Assembly (NCBI GenBank): GCA_015060405.1
Contig: SUYN01000003.1
Span: forward strand, 62,001 to 126,000
DNA from: Bacteroidales bacterium
GTDB lineage: Bacteria; Bacteroidota; Bacteroidia; Bacteroidales; UBA932
DNA length: 64,000 nt
Direction: 5' to 3'
Part shown: positions 53,456 through 63,034 of the stretch, piece after piece
Layout of the letters: each line of letters starts with the position of its first letter
How positions within the stretch are numbered: position 1 is the stretch's first letter
Notes under the pieces: model-generated
What the model was told of the DNA's origin: nothing
Seen by the model: only the letters and a program-made list of their open reading frames with translations
Database searches by the model: none
Translations under genes and position numbers: made by a program

Positions 53456-54736
53456 TTATGCGAGTTTTGTGTTGTCCTTCGGTTCCTTGAAGAGGATCAT
53501 GAAGGCTATTGTCACAACGAGTGCATATCCTGCGAATACATACCATGCTGCACTCCAGTCCGGCTCGGCTGCGTTATATACAAAGTGATTGACAACCGCC
53601 TGGGCGCTGAGGGTTCCGATGGTCGCTCCGATACCGTTGGTCATGAGCATGAAGAGTCCCTGTGCGCTGTTCTGGATCTTTCCTGTGGTTCTCTGATTTA
53701 CATAGAGGGAACCGGAAATGTTGAAGAAGTCGAATGCGACTCCGTACACGATCATGGAGAGGATGAGCATCCATACGCCTGCACCGGGGTCTCCGGCTCC
53801 GAAGAGTCCGAAACGGAGAACCCACGCAAGCATTGCGATGAGCATGACCTTCTTGATGCCGAAAAGCCTCATGGCTACAGGGATGAGAAGGATGCCGAGG
53901 GTCTCGGAGATCTGTGATATGGAGATGAGGGCATTGGCGTTGCGTGCGCCCCATGTCTGGGCGAACTCGGGAACTTCCTTGAAGTGCGAGATGAAAGGAT
54001 TGGCGAATCCGTTTGTGATCTGAAGAGCCACGCCAAGCAGCATCGAGAATATGAAGAAGATGGCCATCTGCCTGTCCTTGAAGAGCGAGAAGGCATCGAG
54101 GCCCATCTTCTGTGCAAATGTCTGGTTCTCGCCGCCTGCAGATACGCATGGGCATGCAGGAAGTGTGAAGCAGTAGAGGAACATGGCAGCACCCAGGATG
54201 CCTGAAACGAAGAACTGGTTGTAGGAGTGCTGATACTGTACTCCGTCACCGTTTGTCACGAAGTTCACGAAAAGCATCGCACAGATGAATCCGATCGTTC
54301 CGAATACGCGGATAGGAGGGAAGTCCTTGACGGTGTCGTAGCCGTTCTTTTCAAGGATGTTGAATGCTACTGAGTTGGACAGGGCGATTGTAGGCATGTA
54401 GAATGCCACGCTGAGGGCGTAAAGGCCGAAGAGGATGCCGAATGACACCTCGTTTCCGGCAGTCATTCCATAAAAGCCGGCTCCGATCATGGCTGCACCA
54501 GCGATGCCGTGGCAATAGCCGAGCAGTTTCTGTGCAGGAATGTATTTGTCTGCCACGATACCCATGAGGGTAGGCATGAATATGGACACGATGCCCTGCA
54601 TCGCATAGAAGATGCCGATGCGTGATGCAAGTCCGACGCCTGCGAGGTAGCTTCCCATCGAGGTGAGATATGATCCCCACACGGCCCATTGGATGATATT
54701 CATCACTATCAGCCTGAGTCTGATTGATTTGTTCAT
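53456..54736 (-). CDS. MFS nucleoside transporter (NupG-like)
   Basis: A 426-residue protein with about 12 hydrophobic segments. The N-terminus IRLRLIVMNIIQWAVWGSYLTSMGSYL is typical of the nucleoside:H+ symporter branch of MFS, as are MPTLMGIVADKYIPAQKLLG and DFFNISGSLYVN. It would import nucleosides across the inner membrane. Its gene is alone between a bidirectional terminator and a divergent promoter region shared with tgt. Nucleoside kinases occur elsewhere in the window, at 7716-9389 and 13184-13804. Confidence 0.87.
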   Translation of the reverse strand: MNKSIRLRLIVMNIIQWAVWGSYLTSMGSYLAGVGLASRIGIFYAMQGIVSIFMPTLMGIVADKYIPAQKLLGYCHGIAGAAMIGAGFYGMTAGNEVSFGILFGLYALSVAFYMPTIALSNSVAFNILEKNGYDTVKDFPPIRVFGTIGFICAMLFVNFVTNGDGVQYQHSYNQFFVSGILGAAMFLYCFTLPACPCVSAGGENQTFAQKMGLDAFSLFKDRQMAIFFIFSMLLGVALQITNGFANPFISHFKEVPEFAQTWGARNANALISISQISETLGILLIPVAMRLFGIKKVMLIAMLAWVLRFGLFGAGDPGAGVWMLILSMIVYGVAFDFFNISGSLYVNQRTTGKIQNSAQGLFMLMTNGIGATIGTLSAQAVVNHFVYNAAEPDWSAAWYVFAGYALVVTIAFMILFKEPKDNTKLA

Positions 54737-54780
54737 GGTGTTATTGGTAGTTTTTGTGTTGTCAAAATGCCAAAGGCAGA

Positions 54781-54788
54781 CAAATATA
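54781..54788 (-). promoter_or_regulatory. -7 promoter box of the nucleoside transporter gene
   Basis: TATATTTG on the minus strand, 44 bp before the start at 54736; no clear -33 element. Confidence 0.5.
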
Positions 54789-54810
54789 CGAGTTTTTGCC
54801 TAACTTTTAC

Positions 54811-54818
54811 TATCTTTG
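54811..54818 (+). promoter_or_regulatory. -7 promoter box of the tgt operon
   Basis: TATCTTTG, 41 bp before ATG 54860. It is divergent from the box at 54781-54788. Confidence 0.6.
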
Positions 54819-54859
54819 TCGGTTAAAACTATTATTCCGGCCCGGAGCCATCACATTAT

Positions 54860-55990
54860 ATGAAATTTGTAAAGACACATAAGGACCCCCAGTCCTCGGC
54901 CCGTTGCGGCATGATCACAACGGATCACGGACAGATCGAGACCCCTATCTTCATGCCTGTAGGCACAGTAGGGTCGGTCAAGGGCATATATCACAGAGAC
55001 CTGAAGGATGACATCAGGGCCGAGATAATCCTCGGAAACACATATCATCTGTATCTGCGTCCCGGCCTTGATGTGCTCAAGGCTGCCGGCGGACTGCATA
55101 AGTTCGAGTCGTGGGACAGGCCTATCCTCACCGACAGCGGCGGATTCCAGGTCTTCTCCCTCAGCCCTATCAGGAAGCTCACGGAGGACGGATGCATCTT
55201 CCGGTCGCATATCGACGGATCCAAACATATCTTTACACCGGAAAACAATATGGATACGCAGCGTGTGATCGGTGCCGACATAGTCATGGCGCTCGACGAA
55301 TGCTGCCCGGGAGACGCGGACTACAGCTATGCGAAGAAGTCCCTCAAGCTGACACAGAAGTGGCTGGAGCGTTGCATAAGGCATTTTGACCGGACCGAGC
55401 CGCTCTACGGCTACTCACAGGCACTTTTCCCTATCATACAGGGCTGTGTGTATCCGGACCTCCGTCGTGAGGCCGTGGAGCACGCCGCCGCATTTGACCG
55501 TGAAGGCTATGCCATCGGAGGCCTGGCCGTGGGAGAGCCTACTGAGAAGATGTACGAGATGCTCGAAGTCGTGTGCCCGATAATGCCGGACGACAAGCCG
55601 CGCTACCTTATGGGAGTGGGAACACCGGCGAACCTTCTCGAAGGCATCGCGAGGGGAGTGGACATGTTCGACTGCGTGATGCCTACCCGCAACGGCCGCA
55701 ACGGCATGCTGTTCACCTGGGACGGAATCATGAACATGAAGAACAGGAAGTGGGCGGACGACTTCTCTCCGCTCGATCCGAAAGGAACATCCTTCGTGGA
55801 TCATACATATACCAAGGCATATCTCCGTCACCTTTTTGTGGCGGGCGAGATATTCGCCGGACAGATAGCCAGCGAACACAACCTGGCATTTTACCTTGAC
55901 CTGGTCAGAGAGGCGCGCAAGCACATCAAGGCCGGTGACTTCAAGGCGTGGAAAGACGAGACAGTACGCAGGATAACAACAAGATTATAG
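54860..55990 (+). CDS. tgt: tRNA-guanine (queuine) transglycosylase
   Basis: A 376-residue TGT. LTDSGGFQVFSLS holds the active-site Asp, GLAVGEP the base-binding loop, and FDCVMPTRNGRNG the nucleophile Asp. It exchanges guanine-34 of certain tRNAs for preQ1. The zinc motif CxCxxC found in well-studied TGTs is missing: DFSPLDPKGTSFVDHTYTKAYLRH stands there, while a later His (SEHNLAFY) remains. It is the first gene of a four-gene operon with the LptF/G permease 3 bp downstream. Confidence 0.94.
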   Translation: MKFVKTHKDPQSSARCGMITTDHGQIETPIFMPVGTVGSVKGIYHRDLKDDIRAEIILGNTYHLYLRPGLDVLKAAGGLHKFESWDRPILTDSGGFQVFSLSPIRKLTEDGCIFRSHIDGSKHIFTPENNMDTQRVIGADIVMALDECCPGDADYSYAKKSLKLTQKWLERCIRHFDRTEPLYGYSQALFPIIQGCVYPDLRREAVEHAAAFDREGYAIGGLAVGEPTEKMYEMLEVVCPIMPDDKPRYLMGVGTPANLLEGIARGVDMFDCVMPTRNGRNGMLFTWDGIMNMKNRKWADDFSPLDPKGTSFVDHTYTKAYLRHLFVAGEIFAGQIASEHNLAFYLDLVREARKHIKAGDFKAWKDETVRRITTRL

Positions 55991-55993
55991 TAA

Positions 55994-57088
55994 ATGATAG
56001 ATCTCAGACCAAAGAAACTGGACGCCTACATCGTCCGGAAGTTCATCACCACATTCTTTGTGGCGCTGGTCCTCATCATCGGCATCGTCATTATCTTCGA
56101 CATCAGCGAGAAGATTGACGATTTTGTCGAGAAGGAGGCCCCGCTCAGAGCTATCATATTCGATTATTACCTGAATTTCGTGCCGTATTTCATGAATATG
56201 TTCAGTCCTCTGTTCGTGTTCATAACGGTCATATTCTTCACGTCGAAGATGGCTGCGGATTCGGAGATAATCGCAATCCTTTCGGGAGGCGTGAGCTTCC
56301 ACAGGATGATGATGCCGTATATATTCTCGGCCACACTGATCGCCATCCTGTCCCTGTGGCTGAATCTCTTCGTCATCCCGGACGCCAACAAGACAAGGGT
56401 GGCATTCGAGGATCAGTACTTCAAGACAAAGACCAAGAGTCTGGGACGAAACGTCCACTATCAGATCGCTCCGGGAGAGTTCGCTTATGCGGAGTCCTTC
56501 AGCTCGTGGAACAATACTGCCTACCGCTTTACCCTTGAAAGGATAGAGGACCACAGGCTTGTGTCCAAGATCTCAGCTGAGACTGCCGTCTATGACACGA
56601 CCCGAGGCTGCTGGAGGCTGAAGAAGTACTTCATCCGCGACTACAACGAGGACCTTACTGACAACATCCGCAGCGGCCGCCAGCTCGATACCATCATCCC
56701 TCTGACGGTCCAGGATTTCTTTGTGAATGAAAAGACGGTCCAGACGCTTGACTACCACGAACTGAATGAACTGATTGAAGTCCAGAAGATGCGAGGTGAC
56801 GCAAATGTGAAGATGGCGATGATCGAGCAGAACACACGCTTCGCCCTTCCGTTCTCCGCCTTTATCCTGACCATCATGGGAGTCGCCCTCTCATCCAAGA
56901 AGAGGAGGGGAGGAATAGGCTGGAACATAGGAATAGGCATTGCCCTGGCGTTTACCTACATCCTTTTCCTCCGTTTCAGCCAGATGTTCGTCCACACCGA
57001 CACACTGTCGCCGGCTCTTGCCCTTTGGCTGCCGAACATAGTGTTCAGCATAATAGCCGCCGTGCTGTACAAGATAGCGCCTAAGTAA
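55994..57088 (+). CDS. LptF/LptG-family lipopolysaccharide export permease
   Basis: A 364-residue YjgP/YjgQ permease. An N-terminal pair of transmembrane segments (YIVRKFITTFFVALVLIIGI; FMNMFSPLFVFITVIFFTSK) with the conserved DSEIIAILSGGVSFHRMM is followed by a periplasmic jellyroll (about 130-260) and three C-terminal segments (FILTIMGVALSSKKRRGGIG). It moves lipopolysaccharide from the inner membrane to the periplasmic bridge with the LptB ATPase. It overlaps an in-frame ATG of the next gene at its stop (TAATG). Confidence 0.92.
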   Translation: MIDLRPKKLDAYIVRKFITTFFVALVLIIGIVIIFDISEKIDDFVEKEAPLRAIIFDYYLNFVPYFMNMFSPLFVFITVIFFTSKMAADSEIIAILSGGVSFHRMMMPYIFSATLIAILSLWLNLFVIPDANKTRVAFEDQYFKTKTKSLGRNVHYQIAPGEFAYAESFSSWNNTAYRFTLERIEDHRLVSKISAETAVYDTTRGCWRLKKYFIRDYNEDLTDNIRSGRQLDTIIPLTVQDFFVNEKTVQTLDYHELNELIEVQKMRGDANVKMAMIEQNTRFALPFSAFILTIMGVALSSKKRRGGIGWNIGIGIALAFTYILFLRFSQMFVHTDTLSPALALWLPNIVFSIIAAVLYKIAPK

Positions 57089-57108
57089 TGAATATATATA
57101 ATGATACC

Positions 57109-59010
57109 ATGAAAAAAATACTGTTTTTTGTTCTTTTGTTTATCGGATCAGCTGTTTATGGCCAGACTGTTTCGGAGGTTTATGCCAATAAGGATCTGTA
57201 TGTCTATGAGATAGGATATGGTGAGACTTTGGAAGAGGCGGACAAGAATGCCATGACTGCCCTTTCCAATCACTCAGTGAAAGTGTTTCACTCGGCATCC
57301 TATTCTACAGAAGATGTCATGTCCACTGCCGGTAATTCAAGCAATTCTGCATATTCCGACCAGACATCGATTACCAGCATGATGTATCTTCCTAATGTTG
57401 GCCGTCACATTCTTTCTGATGAGAATGGCAAGAAGCGCGTGATGAGATTTGTCAGCAAGGAGGATTGGGAGCATCGTTATGATGCTTGTAAGTCAAAAAT
57501 CGAGGATTTTGTTGTCAGTGCCAGATATGCAGAGGAGGATGGAGTGATAGATGATGCATTGCGCCAGTTCAGCTGGGCTTATGCACTTTTGATGGTGTAC
57601 CCGGGTGAACCGATTGTGATTGAGGGAGTTACCGGTGGATTGTCGCAGTATTGCCTGTCTTCCATCAAACGAATCCTTTCTGGTCTGGACATCAAGGTCG
57701 TGGACGTTGAGGAAGTAGGCAAGGGGACGAATCAGCTGTATCCTTATCGTCTGAAGCTTGACCTCACCTACAAGGAAGAGCCGGTCCAGTATCTCACATT
57801 CAGCTATTTTGACGGAGTCGAGTTCGTAGACGGTTCCACAGCCAAGGACGGACGTACCATGGTGGAGATGCGCAGGTTGCCGGACAGTTTCACGCTGGAC
57901 GTGGAGTGTATTCATCGTGACCTCGCCATGAGCCTTGAGCCTAATATTCATGCAATCCTTCAGAGTCCTGGAGTAGATATGAAGTTCGAGGGCGAGATGA
58001 TCGACGTGGCCATAGACTATAATCCTGAGAGCGAGGCTGTGCAGGCAGCTGGTACAAACAGCTTTGCAGTCACAACCGAGGCTATCCGGTCTGCCGTTGA
58101 CAACAAGCTGAAACAGGCTGTTGCGACTCATAAGGCAGTCGAGTCGGAAATCCAGGATTATTCGAAATATGAAAAGGTGATGGCTGATGTCACAAAAGGT
58201 ATCAGGTCTTCAGACATGCAGCATCTCCGCGACCTTTTCACTGATGACGGCTGGAAAGATTTCTCTATGATTGTGGCGTCCGGAAATCCTGTCATCATCC
58301 GTGAGCCGGAATTCCGTTTCCTTCAGCTGGATTCCCTGCTTCTGTGCAGGAGCATCCCTGTGAAGCTCAAGTTCAGCGGAAACAGGTCTTTTGTAGAGGA
58401 TGTAACCTTCCGTTTTAATCTCAATACCAACAAGATCCAGTCAGTGGCCTATGCCTTGTCTTCAAGGGTGGAGTCCCACATCATGTCCATGGATTGGGAA
58501 GACAAGGGCCGACTCACTCTTATCAACTTCCTTGAGGACTACAGGACAGCGTATTGTCTTAAAGATATCGATTATATAAAGACGGTATTTGCGGATGATG
58601 CCTATATCATCGTCGGAAAGCAGTTGAGGAAGACCCAGCCTAAGACCAATGATGCTGTCAAGCTGAATCTTTCTTCAGAAACCATAGAGTATCAGACCAA
58701 GACCAAGGGTGAGTACATCCGTGACCTGAATCAGAGTTTCAGAAGCAAGGAGTTCGTGAATATCCGTTTTGAAGAGTGTGATGCAGATAAGGGATATAAC
58801 GAGAAGGAAGGAATATATGCAGTGCAGGTGAAGCAGCACTATTTCTCGAACAACTATGCCGATGAGGGCTTTCTTACACTGGCGATCGACATGAGGGATG
58901 AGAAGAATCCTCTGGTGAAGGTCAGGGTATGGCAGAAGGAACGTAATGAGGAATATACTGCCGAGACCATGATCGACAGGACAATCTCTACAGGTCACGG
59001 TATCTATTGA
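57109..59010 (+). CDS. Secreted protein with LPP20-like N-terminal domain
   Basis: A 633-residue protein from MKKILFFVLLFIGSAVYGQ, a standard signal peptide; an ATG at 57088 overlapping the lptF/G stop could add seven residues. The N-terminal part (DLYVYEIGYGETLEEADKNAMTALSNHSVKVF) resembles LPP20-family proteins. The middle has a beta-rich domain (LDLTYKEEPVQYLTFSYFDGVEFVDG). The C-terminal third, from FLEDYRTAYCLKDIDYIKTVFADDAYIIVG, looks like an NTF2-like fold. I do not know its function. It is co-directional with tgt, the LPS permease and a transporter, all spaced by less than 25 bp. Confidence 0.7.
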   Translation: MKKILFFVLLFIGSAVYGQTVSEVYANKDLYVYEIGYGETLEEADKNAMTALSNHSVKVFHSASYSTEDVMSTAGNSSNSAYSDQTSITSMMYLPNVGRHILSDENGKKRVMRFVSKEDWEHRYDACKSKIEDFVVSARYAEEDGVIDDALRQFSWAYALLMVYPGEPIVIEGVTGGLSQYCLSSIKRILSGLDIKVVDVEEVGKGTNQLYPYRLKLDLTYKEEPVQYLTFSYFDGVEFVDGSTAKDGRTMVEMRRLPDSFTLDVECIHRDLAMSLEPNIHAILQSPGVDMKFEGEMIDVAIDYNPESEAVQAAGTNSFAVTTEAIRSAVDNKLKQAVATHKAVESEIQDYSKYEKVMADVTKGIRSSDMQHLRDLFTDDGWKDFSMIVASGNPVIIREPEFRFLQLDSLLLCRSIPVKLKFSGNRSFVEDVTFRFNLNTNKIQSVAYALSSRVESHIMSMDWEDKGRLTLINFLEDYRTAYCLKDIDYIKTVFADDAYIIVGKQLRKTQPKTNDAVKLNLSSETIEYQTKTKGEYIRDLNQSFRSKEFVNIRFEECDADKGYNEKEGIYAVQVKQHYFSNNYADEGFLTLAIDMRDEKNPLVKVRVWQKERNEEYTAETMIDRTISTGHGIY

Positions 59011-59015
59011 TGTAG

Positions 59016-60029
59016 ATGGACCTGAAAAAGACAATAAAGGAATGGATGCTTCCCATCGCGATGGTGACGGGAGCATCCGTTTATCTTTTGTATCACATCA
59101 TGCCCGAACCGGTGCATCGTGCAGGGCCTTTCCTGGAAGGGCTGGTGGGTGTGGCACAGCCTCTTCTTATATTTCTGATGCTCTTCCTGACTTTCTGCCG
59201 TATAGAACCGAAGGATCTCAAGCTTCACCGCTGGCACTGGTGGCTTCTCCTGATCCAGGGAGGACTTTTCCTCATTCTCGGCCTGCTGGCGATGTGGCTC
59301 ATAGGTTCGTCGGAGGGTGGTCAGCATGAAAGGCTGGTGCTGGTGGAAAGCGCAATGCTGTGCCTGATCTGTCCGACAGCGACAGCTGCTGCTGTGGTGA
59401 CGAGGAAATTAGGAGGTGACGTGGCCGGAATCACGACCTACACTGTCCTCATCAACCTTCTGACAGCTCTTCTGGTTCCGCTGGTTGTCCCGCTGATCCA
59501 TCCGGTGCAGGGGCTCGATTTCATGACGGGGTTCTCGGTGATCATGGCAAAGATATTCCCGCTTCTGATCATGCCTTGCCTGGCTGCCTGGCTGGTGCGC
59601 TATCTTCTTCCGAAGTTCCACCGCCGCCTGCTGGAGTACCCTGATGTGGCCTTCTATCTCTGGGCAGTCGCCCTGACTCTTGCAATAGCGGTAACGACCA
59701 AGTCGATAGTCCACAGCACGATGAGTGTTCCGCTGCTTATGGTCATGGGGCTTGTCTCGCTTGTCTGCTGTGTCTTCCAGTTTGCCGTGGGACGTCTTGT
59801 AGGCAGGAGCTACCGCCCTCGGCGCAAGGACGTGAGTCCGGATGCCGGGGAGCGCGGCAGACAGATGCGCAAAGTCACCGCCGGACAGTCCCTCGGCCAG
59901 AAGAACACCGTCTTTGCCATCTGGATGGGTTACACCTTCATGACTCCCGAAACCGCCATCATCGGCGGCCTCTACAGCATCTGGCACAACCTCTACAATT
60001 CCTGGCAGCTCTATCGTGCCGGCAGGTGA
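59016..60029 (+). CDS. BASS-family transporter (bile acid:sodium symporter-like)
   Basis: A 337-residue membrane protein with about nine to ten hydrophobic segments. CPTATAAAVVTRKLGGDVAGITTYTVLINLL and the C-terminal GQKNTVFAIWMGYTFMTPETA match the two crossing motifs of the BASS fold (the second like GRQN). It imports or exports an organic anion with sodium; the substrate is unknown. It starts 5 bp after the LPP20-like gene and is the last gene of the tgt operon. A basic cytoplasmic stretch (YRPRRKDVSPDAGERGRQMRK) interrupts the last segments. Confidence 0.82.
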   Translation: MDLKKTIKEWMLPIAMVTGASVYLLYHIMPEPVHRAGPFLEGLVGVAQPLLIFLMLFLTFCRIEPKDLKLHRWHWWLLLIQGGLFLILGLLAMWLIGSSEGGQHERLVLVESAMLCLICPTATAAAVVTRKLGGDVAGITTYTVLINLLTALLVPLVVPLIHPVQGLDFMTGFSVIMAKIFPLLIMPCLAAWLVRYLLPKFHRRLLEYPDVAFYLWAVALTLAIAVTTKSIVHSTMSVPLLMVMGLVSLVCCVFQFAVGRLVGRSYRPRRKDVSPDAGERGRQMRKVTAGQSLGQKNTVFAIWMGYTFMTPETAIIGGLYSIWHNLYNSWQLYRAGR

Positions 60030-60151
60030 TCCACCCCGGAAATGCTGCGTGCAGTCCCATTTCAAGACTTGGTCTATGGGATTGTGCTGCCACCAAAGTC
60101 GCTCTTTTTCAGTGTCTTGTGCTCTGCTTTAGAACTTCTTCTGACGAAAGC

Positions 60152-60187
60152 AGATGTCTCGACTCCCGCTGGTTGCCCGACATGACA
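60152..60187 (-). repeat. Dispersed intergenic repeat, reverse copy
   Basis: On the minus strand it begins TGTCATGTCGGGC and ends GAGTCGAGACATCT, the same edges as the copies at 596-623 and 61432-61458 but with a longer, diverged middle. The rest of the gap 60030-60227 holds nothing else recognised. Confidence 0.45.
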
Positions 60188-60201
60188 TCGGCCTCGTTTT
60201 C

Positions 60202-60235
60202 TTTGTGGGATATATGATGGAAATTGTTATCTTTG
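60202..60235 (+). promoter_or_regulatory. Promoter of purM-purH
   Basis: TTTG at 60202-60205, 22 bp, then TATCTTTG at 60228-60235. It lies 25 bp before ATG 60261. Confidence 0.65.
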
Positions 60236-60260
60236 CAGGATATTATAATACATACCTGTT

Positions 60261-61430
60261 ATGAGCAATCAGAGATATATGCAGCGCGGTGTGTCGGCAT
60301 CGAAGGAAGATGTGCACAACGCTATCAAGAACATCGACAAAGGTATTTTCCCGAAGGCATTCTGCAAGATCATCCCTGACATCCTGGGAGGAGATCCCGA
60401 GTACTGCAACATCATGCACGCAGACGGAGCCGGAACAAAATCCTCACTTGCCTATCTCTACTGGAAGGAGACCGGAGATCTGGGAGTGTGGAAGGGCATA
60501 GCACAGGATGCGCTCATAATGAATATAGATGACCTGCTGTGCGTGGGAGCAGTCGACAACATTCTTGTGTCTTCCACCATTGGCCGCAACAAGCTCCTTG
60601 TCCCTGGAGAAGTCATCAGCGCAATCATAAACGGTACAGACGAACTTCTTGCTGAACTCCGCGAGATGGGAGTCGGAGTCTATGCAACAGGTGGAGAGAC
60701 TGCCGATGTGGGTGACCTTGTGCGCACCATCATCGTGGACTCGACGGTTACCTGCCGCATGAAGCGCAGCGATGTCATCGACAATGCCAACATCCGTCCG
60801 GGTGATGTGATCGTGGGACTTGCATCGTATGGCCAGGCTACATACGAAAAGGAATATAACGGCGGTATGGGAAGCAACGGTCTTACCAGCGCCCGCCATG
60901 ACGTGTTCTCGAAGTACCTTGCAGAGAAGTATCCCGAGAGCTACGACAAGGGAGTGCCGGAAGATCTCGTGTATAGCGGAGCCTTGAAGCTGACAGATGC
61001 TGTCGAGGGCTCGCCGCTTGATGCCGGAAAGCTCGTGCTTTCACCTACACGCACCTATGCGCCTGTAGTGAAGAAGCTTCTCGATGCCCTCAGGCCTCAG
61101 ATCCACGGAATGGTACACTGCTCAGGCGGAGCTCAGACCAAGATCCTGCACTTCGTGGGCGACAACATCCGCGTGATCAAGGACAACCTCTTCCCGGTTC
61201 CTCCTCTTTTCAGGACAATCCACGAGCAGAGCGGTACGGACTGGGCCGAGATGTACAAGGTTTTCAATATGGGACATCGTCTCGAAGTCTACCTCTCGCC
61301 GGAACATGCTGAGGAAGTCATTGCCATATCAAAGGGCTTCGGCATAGATGCCCAGGTGGTGGGCCGTGTCGAAGAGTGTGACCATAAGGAACTTATAATC
61401 AGGTCGGAATTCGGAGAATTTGTATATTAA
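60261..61430 (+). CDS. purM: Phosphoribosylformylglycinamidine cyclo-ligase
   Basis: A 389-residue AIR synthetase of the longer Bacteroidota type. It has YMQRGVSASKEDVHNAIKNI, HADGAGTKSSLAYLYW (glycine-rich ATP loop), DDLLCVGA, GVYATGGETADVGDLVRT (the conserved GGETA) and VIVGLASYGQAT. It closes the imidazole ring in step five of purine synthesis using ATP. purH follows after 42 bp, with a repeat element between, so the two are probably one purine operon. Confidence 0.9.
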   Translation: MSNQRYMQRGVSASKEDVHNAIKNIDKGIFPKAFCKIIPDILGGDPEYCNIMHADGAGTKSSLAYLYWKETGDLGVWKGIAQDALIMNIDDLLCVGAVDNILVSSTIGRNKLLVPGEVISAIINGTDELLAELREMGVGVYATGGETADVGDLVRTIIVDSTVTCRMKRSDVIDNANIRPGDVIVGLASYGQATYEKEYNGGMGSNGLTSARHDVFSKYLAEKYPESYDKGVPEDLVYSGALKLTDAVEGSPLDAGKLVLSPTRTYAPVVKKLLDALRPQIHGMVHCSGGAQTKILHFVGDNIRVIKDNLFPVPPLFRTIHEQSGTDWAEMYKVFNMGHRLEVYLSPEHAEEVIAISKGFGIDAQVVGRVEECDHKELIIRSEFGEFVY

Positions 61431-61431
61431 T

Positions 61432-61458
61432 CGTCATGCCCGACTTGTTCGGGCATCT
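61432..61458 (+). repeat. Dispersed intergenic repeat between purM and purH
   Basis: CGTCATGCCCGACTTG, then TTCGGGCATCT. GCCCGA pairs with TCGGGC as a hairpin. It begins one base after the purM stop. It could weaken read-through into purH. Confidence 0.6.
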
Positions 61459-61472
61459 TATAATTTAAATAT

Positions 61473-63023
61473 ATGAGAGCATTATTCAGTGTAAGTGATA
61501 AGACAGGCGTAGTAGAATTCGCCAGTCAGCTGGTTGAACTCGGATGGGAAATCATCGCGACCGGCGGTACAATGAAGCTTCTGCAGGATGCAGGGCTCAA
61601 GATCATTAACATCAGCGAGATCACAGGTTTTCCTGAGATCTGCGACGGCCGTGTGAAGACGCTTCATCCGAAGGTACACGGAGGTCTTCTTGGCCGTCGC
61701 GACCTCGACAGCCACATCGCCCAGCTCAAGGAGAACGGCATCGAGTTCATAGACATGGTCTGCGTGAACCTCTATCCGTTCAGACAGACGATCGCGAAGC
61801 CTGATGTGACAATGGAGGACGCCATCGAGAACATCGACATAGGAGGACCGTCGATGCTTCGCAGCGCTGCAAAGAACTGGAGCGCCGTGACGGTTGTCTG
61901 CAACCCTGATAACTATGCGAAGATCATATCGGAGATACGCGAGCATGGCAACACGACCAGAGAGACCCGTCTCCAGCTGTCTGCCGAGGCTTATACCCAC
62001 ACAGCCGAGTACGACATGATGATCGCTACATATATGCGCAAAGCCGCAGGCCTCAATGAGAAGCTCTTCCTTGAGTACGACCTCAAGCAGAGCCTCCGTT
62101 ATGGGGAGAACCCTCATCAGAGTGCGAAGTTCTATGCCACCCTTGACAAGGTGCCTTTCTCCCTGGCAACAGCAGAACAACTCAACGGAAAGGAACTTTC
62201 ATACAACAACATCCAGGATGCCAATGCAGCCCTTAACATCGTGCGTGAGTTCGATGCTCCGTTCTGTGTAGGTCTAAAGCACATGAACCCGTGCGGTGCG
62301 GCGATAGGAACAGATGTAGTCGATGCGTGGAAAAAGGCATATGAGGCTGACAAGGTGAGCATCTTCGGCGGCATCGTTGCGGTGAACCGTGAGATAAACA
62401 AGGAGGTCGCGGAGCTTATGAAGCCGATCTTCCTTGAGATCATCATGGCTCCGGGCTTCACTCCGGAGGCCCTCGAAGTCCTTTGCACAAAGAAGAACCT
62501 TCGTCTCCTGAAGGTGGACATGAGCAAGGAAGAAGGTGGCCACAACCAGTATGTCAGCATGAACGGAGGCATCCTTGTGCAGGAGCAGGACATAGACACA
62601 AAGACTGTTTCTTCAGACATGTGCGTGACACAGGTTAAGCCTTGCGAGGCTCAGCTGACCGACCTTGATTTCGCATGGAGGATCGTGAAGCATGTCAAGT
62701 CCAATGCCATCGTCGTGGTGAAGGACGGTGCGACCCTTGGTGTCGGTGCAGGCCAGATGAACCGTGTCGGCTCTGCAAAGATCGCTCTTGAGCAGGCAGA
62801 GGCTGCCTTGAAGGAGGCCGGTAAGGACATCAGAACCGAGGGACTTGTCCTCGGCTCAGACGGTTTCTTCCCATTTGATGACACAGTGACCCTCGCAGCG
62901 GAATATGGCGTGAAAGCCATCGTACAGCCGGGCGGAAGTGTCCGCGACGAGGACTCTGTCAAGAAGGCTGATGAGTGCGGCATCACAATGCTCTGCACAG
63001 GAATGCGTCACTTCAAGCATTAA
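61473..63023 (+). CDS. purH: Bifunctional AICAR transformylase / IMP cyclohydrolase
   Basis: A 516-residue PurH. The IMP cyclohydrolase domain is first ([44 protein letters not shown]). The AICAR transformylase domain follows, with [29 protein letters not shown] (the KH and NPCG motifs) and [28 protein letters not shown]. It performs the last two steps to IMP in the cytoplasm. It lies behind purM in the same direction. Length is that expected. Confidence 0.97.
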   Translation: MRALFSVSDKTGVVEFASQLVELGWEIIATGGTMKLLQDAGLKIINISEITGFPEICDGRVKTLHPKVHGGLLGRRDLDSHIAQLKENGIEFIDMVCVNLYPFRQTIAKPDVTMEDAIENIDIGGPSMLRSAAKNWSAVTVVCNPDNYAKIISEIREHGNTTRETRLQLSAEAYTHTAEYDMMIATYMRKAAGLNEKLFLEYDLKQSLRYGENPHQSAKFYATLDKVPFSLATAEQLNGKELSYNNIQDANAALNIVREFDAPFCVGLKHMNPCGAAIGTDVVDAWKKAYEADKVSIFGGIVAVNREINKEVAELMKPIFLEIIMAPGFTPEALEVLCTKKNLRLLKVDMSKEEGGHNQYVSMNGGILVQEQDIDTKTVSSDMCVTQVKPCEAQLTDLDFAWRIVKHVKSNAIVVVKDGATLGVGAGQMNRVGSAKIALEQAEAALKEAGKDIRTEGLVLGSDGFFPFDDTVTLAAEYGVKAIVQPGGSVRDEDSVKKADECGITMLCTGMRHFKH

Positions 63024-63034
63024 TATATAGGTGA

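Noticed and set aside
60030..60227. Possible RNA gene in the gap before purM
   Set aside because: No cloverleaf or known RNA fold found by eye; only a decayed repeat and the promoter are supported.
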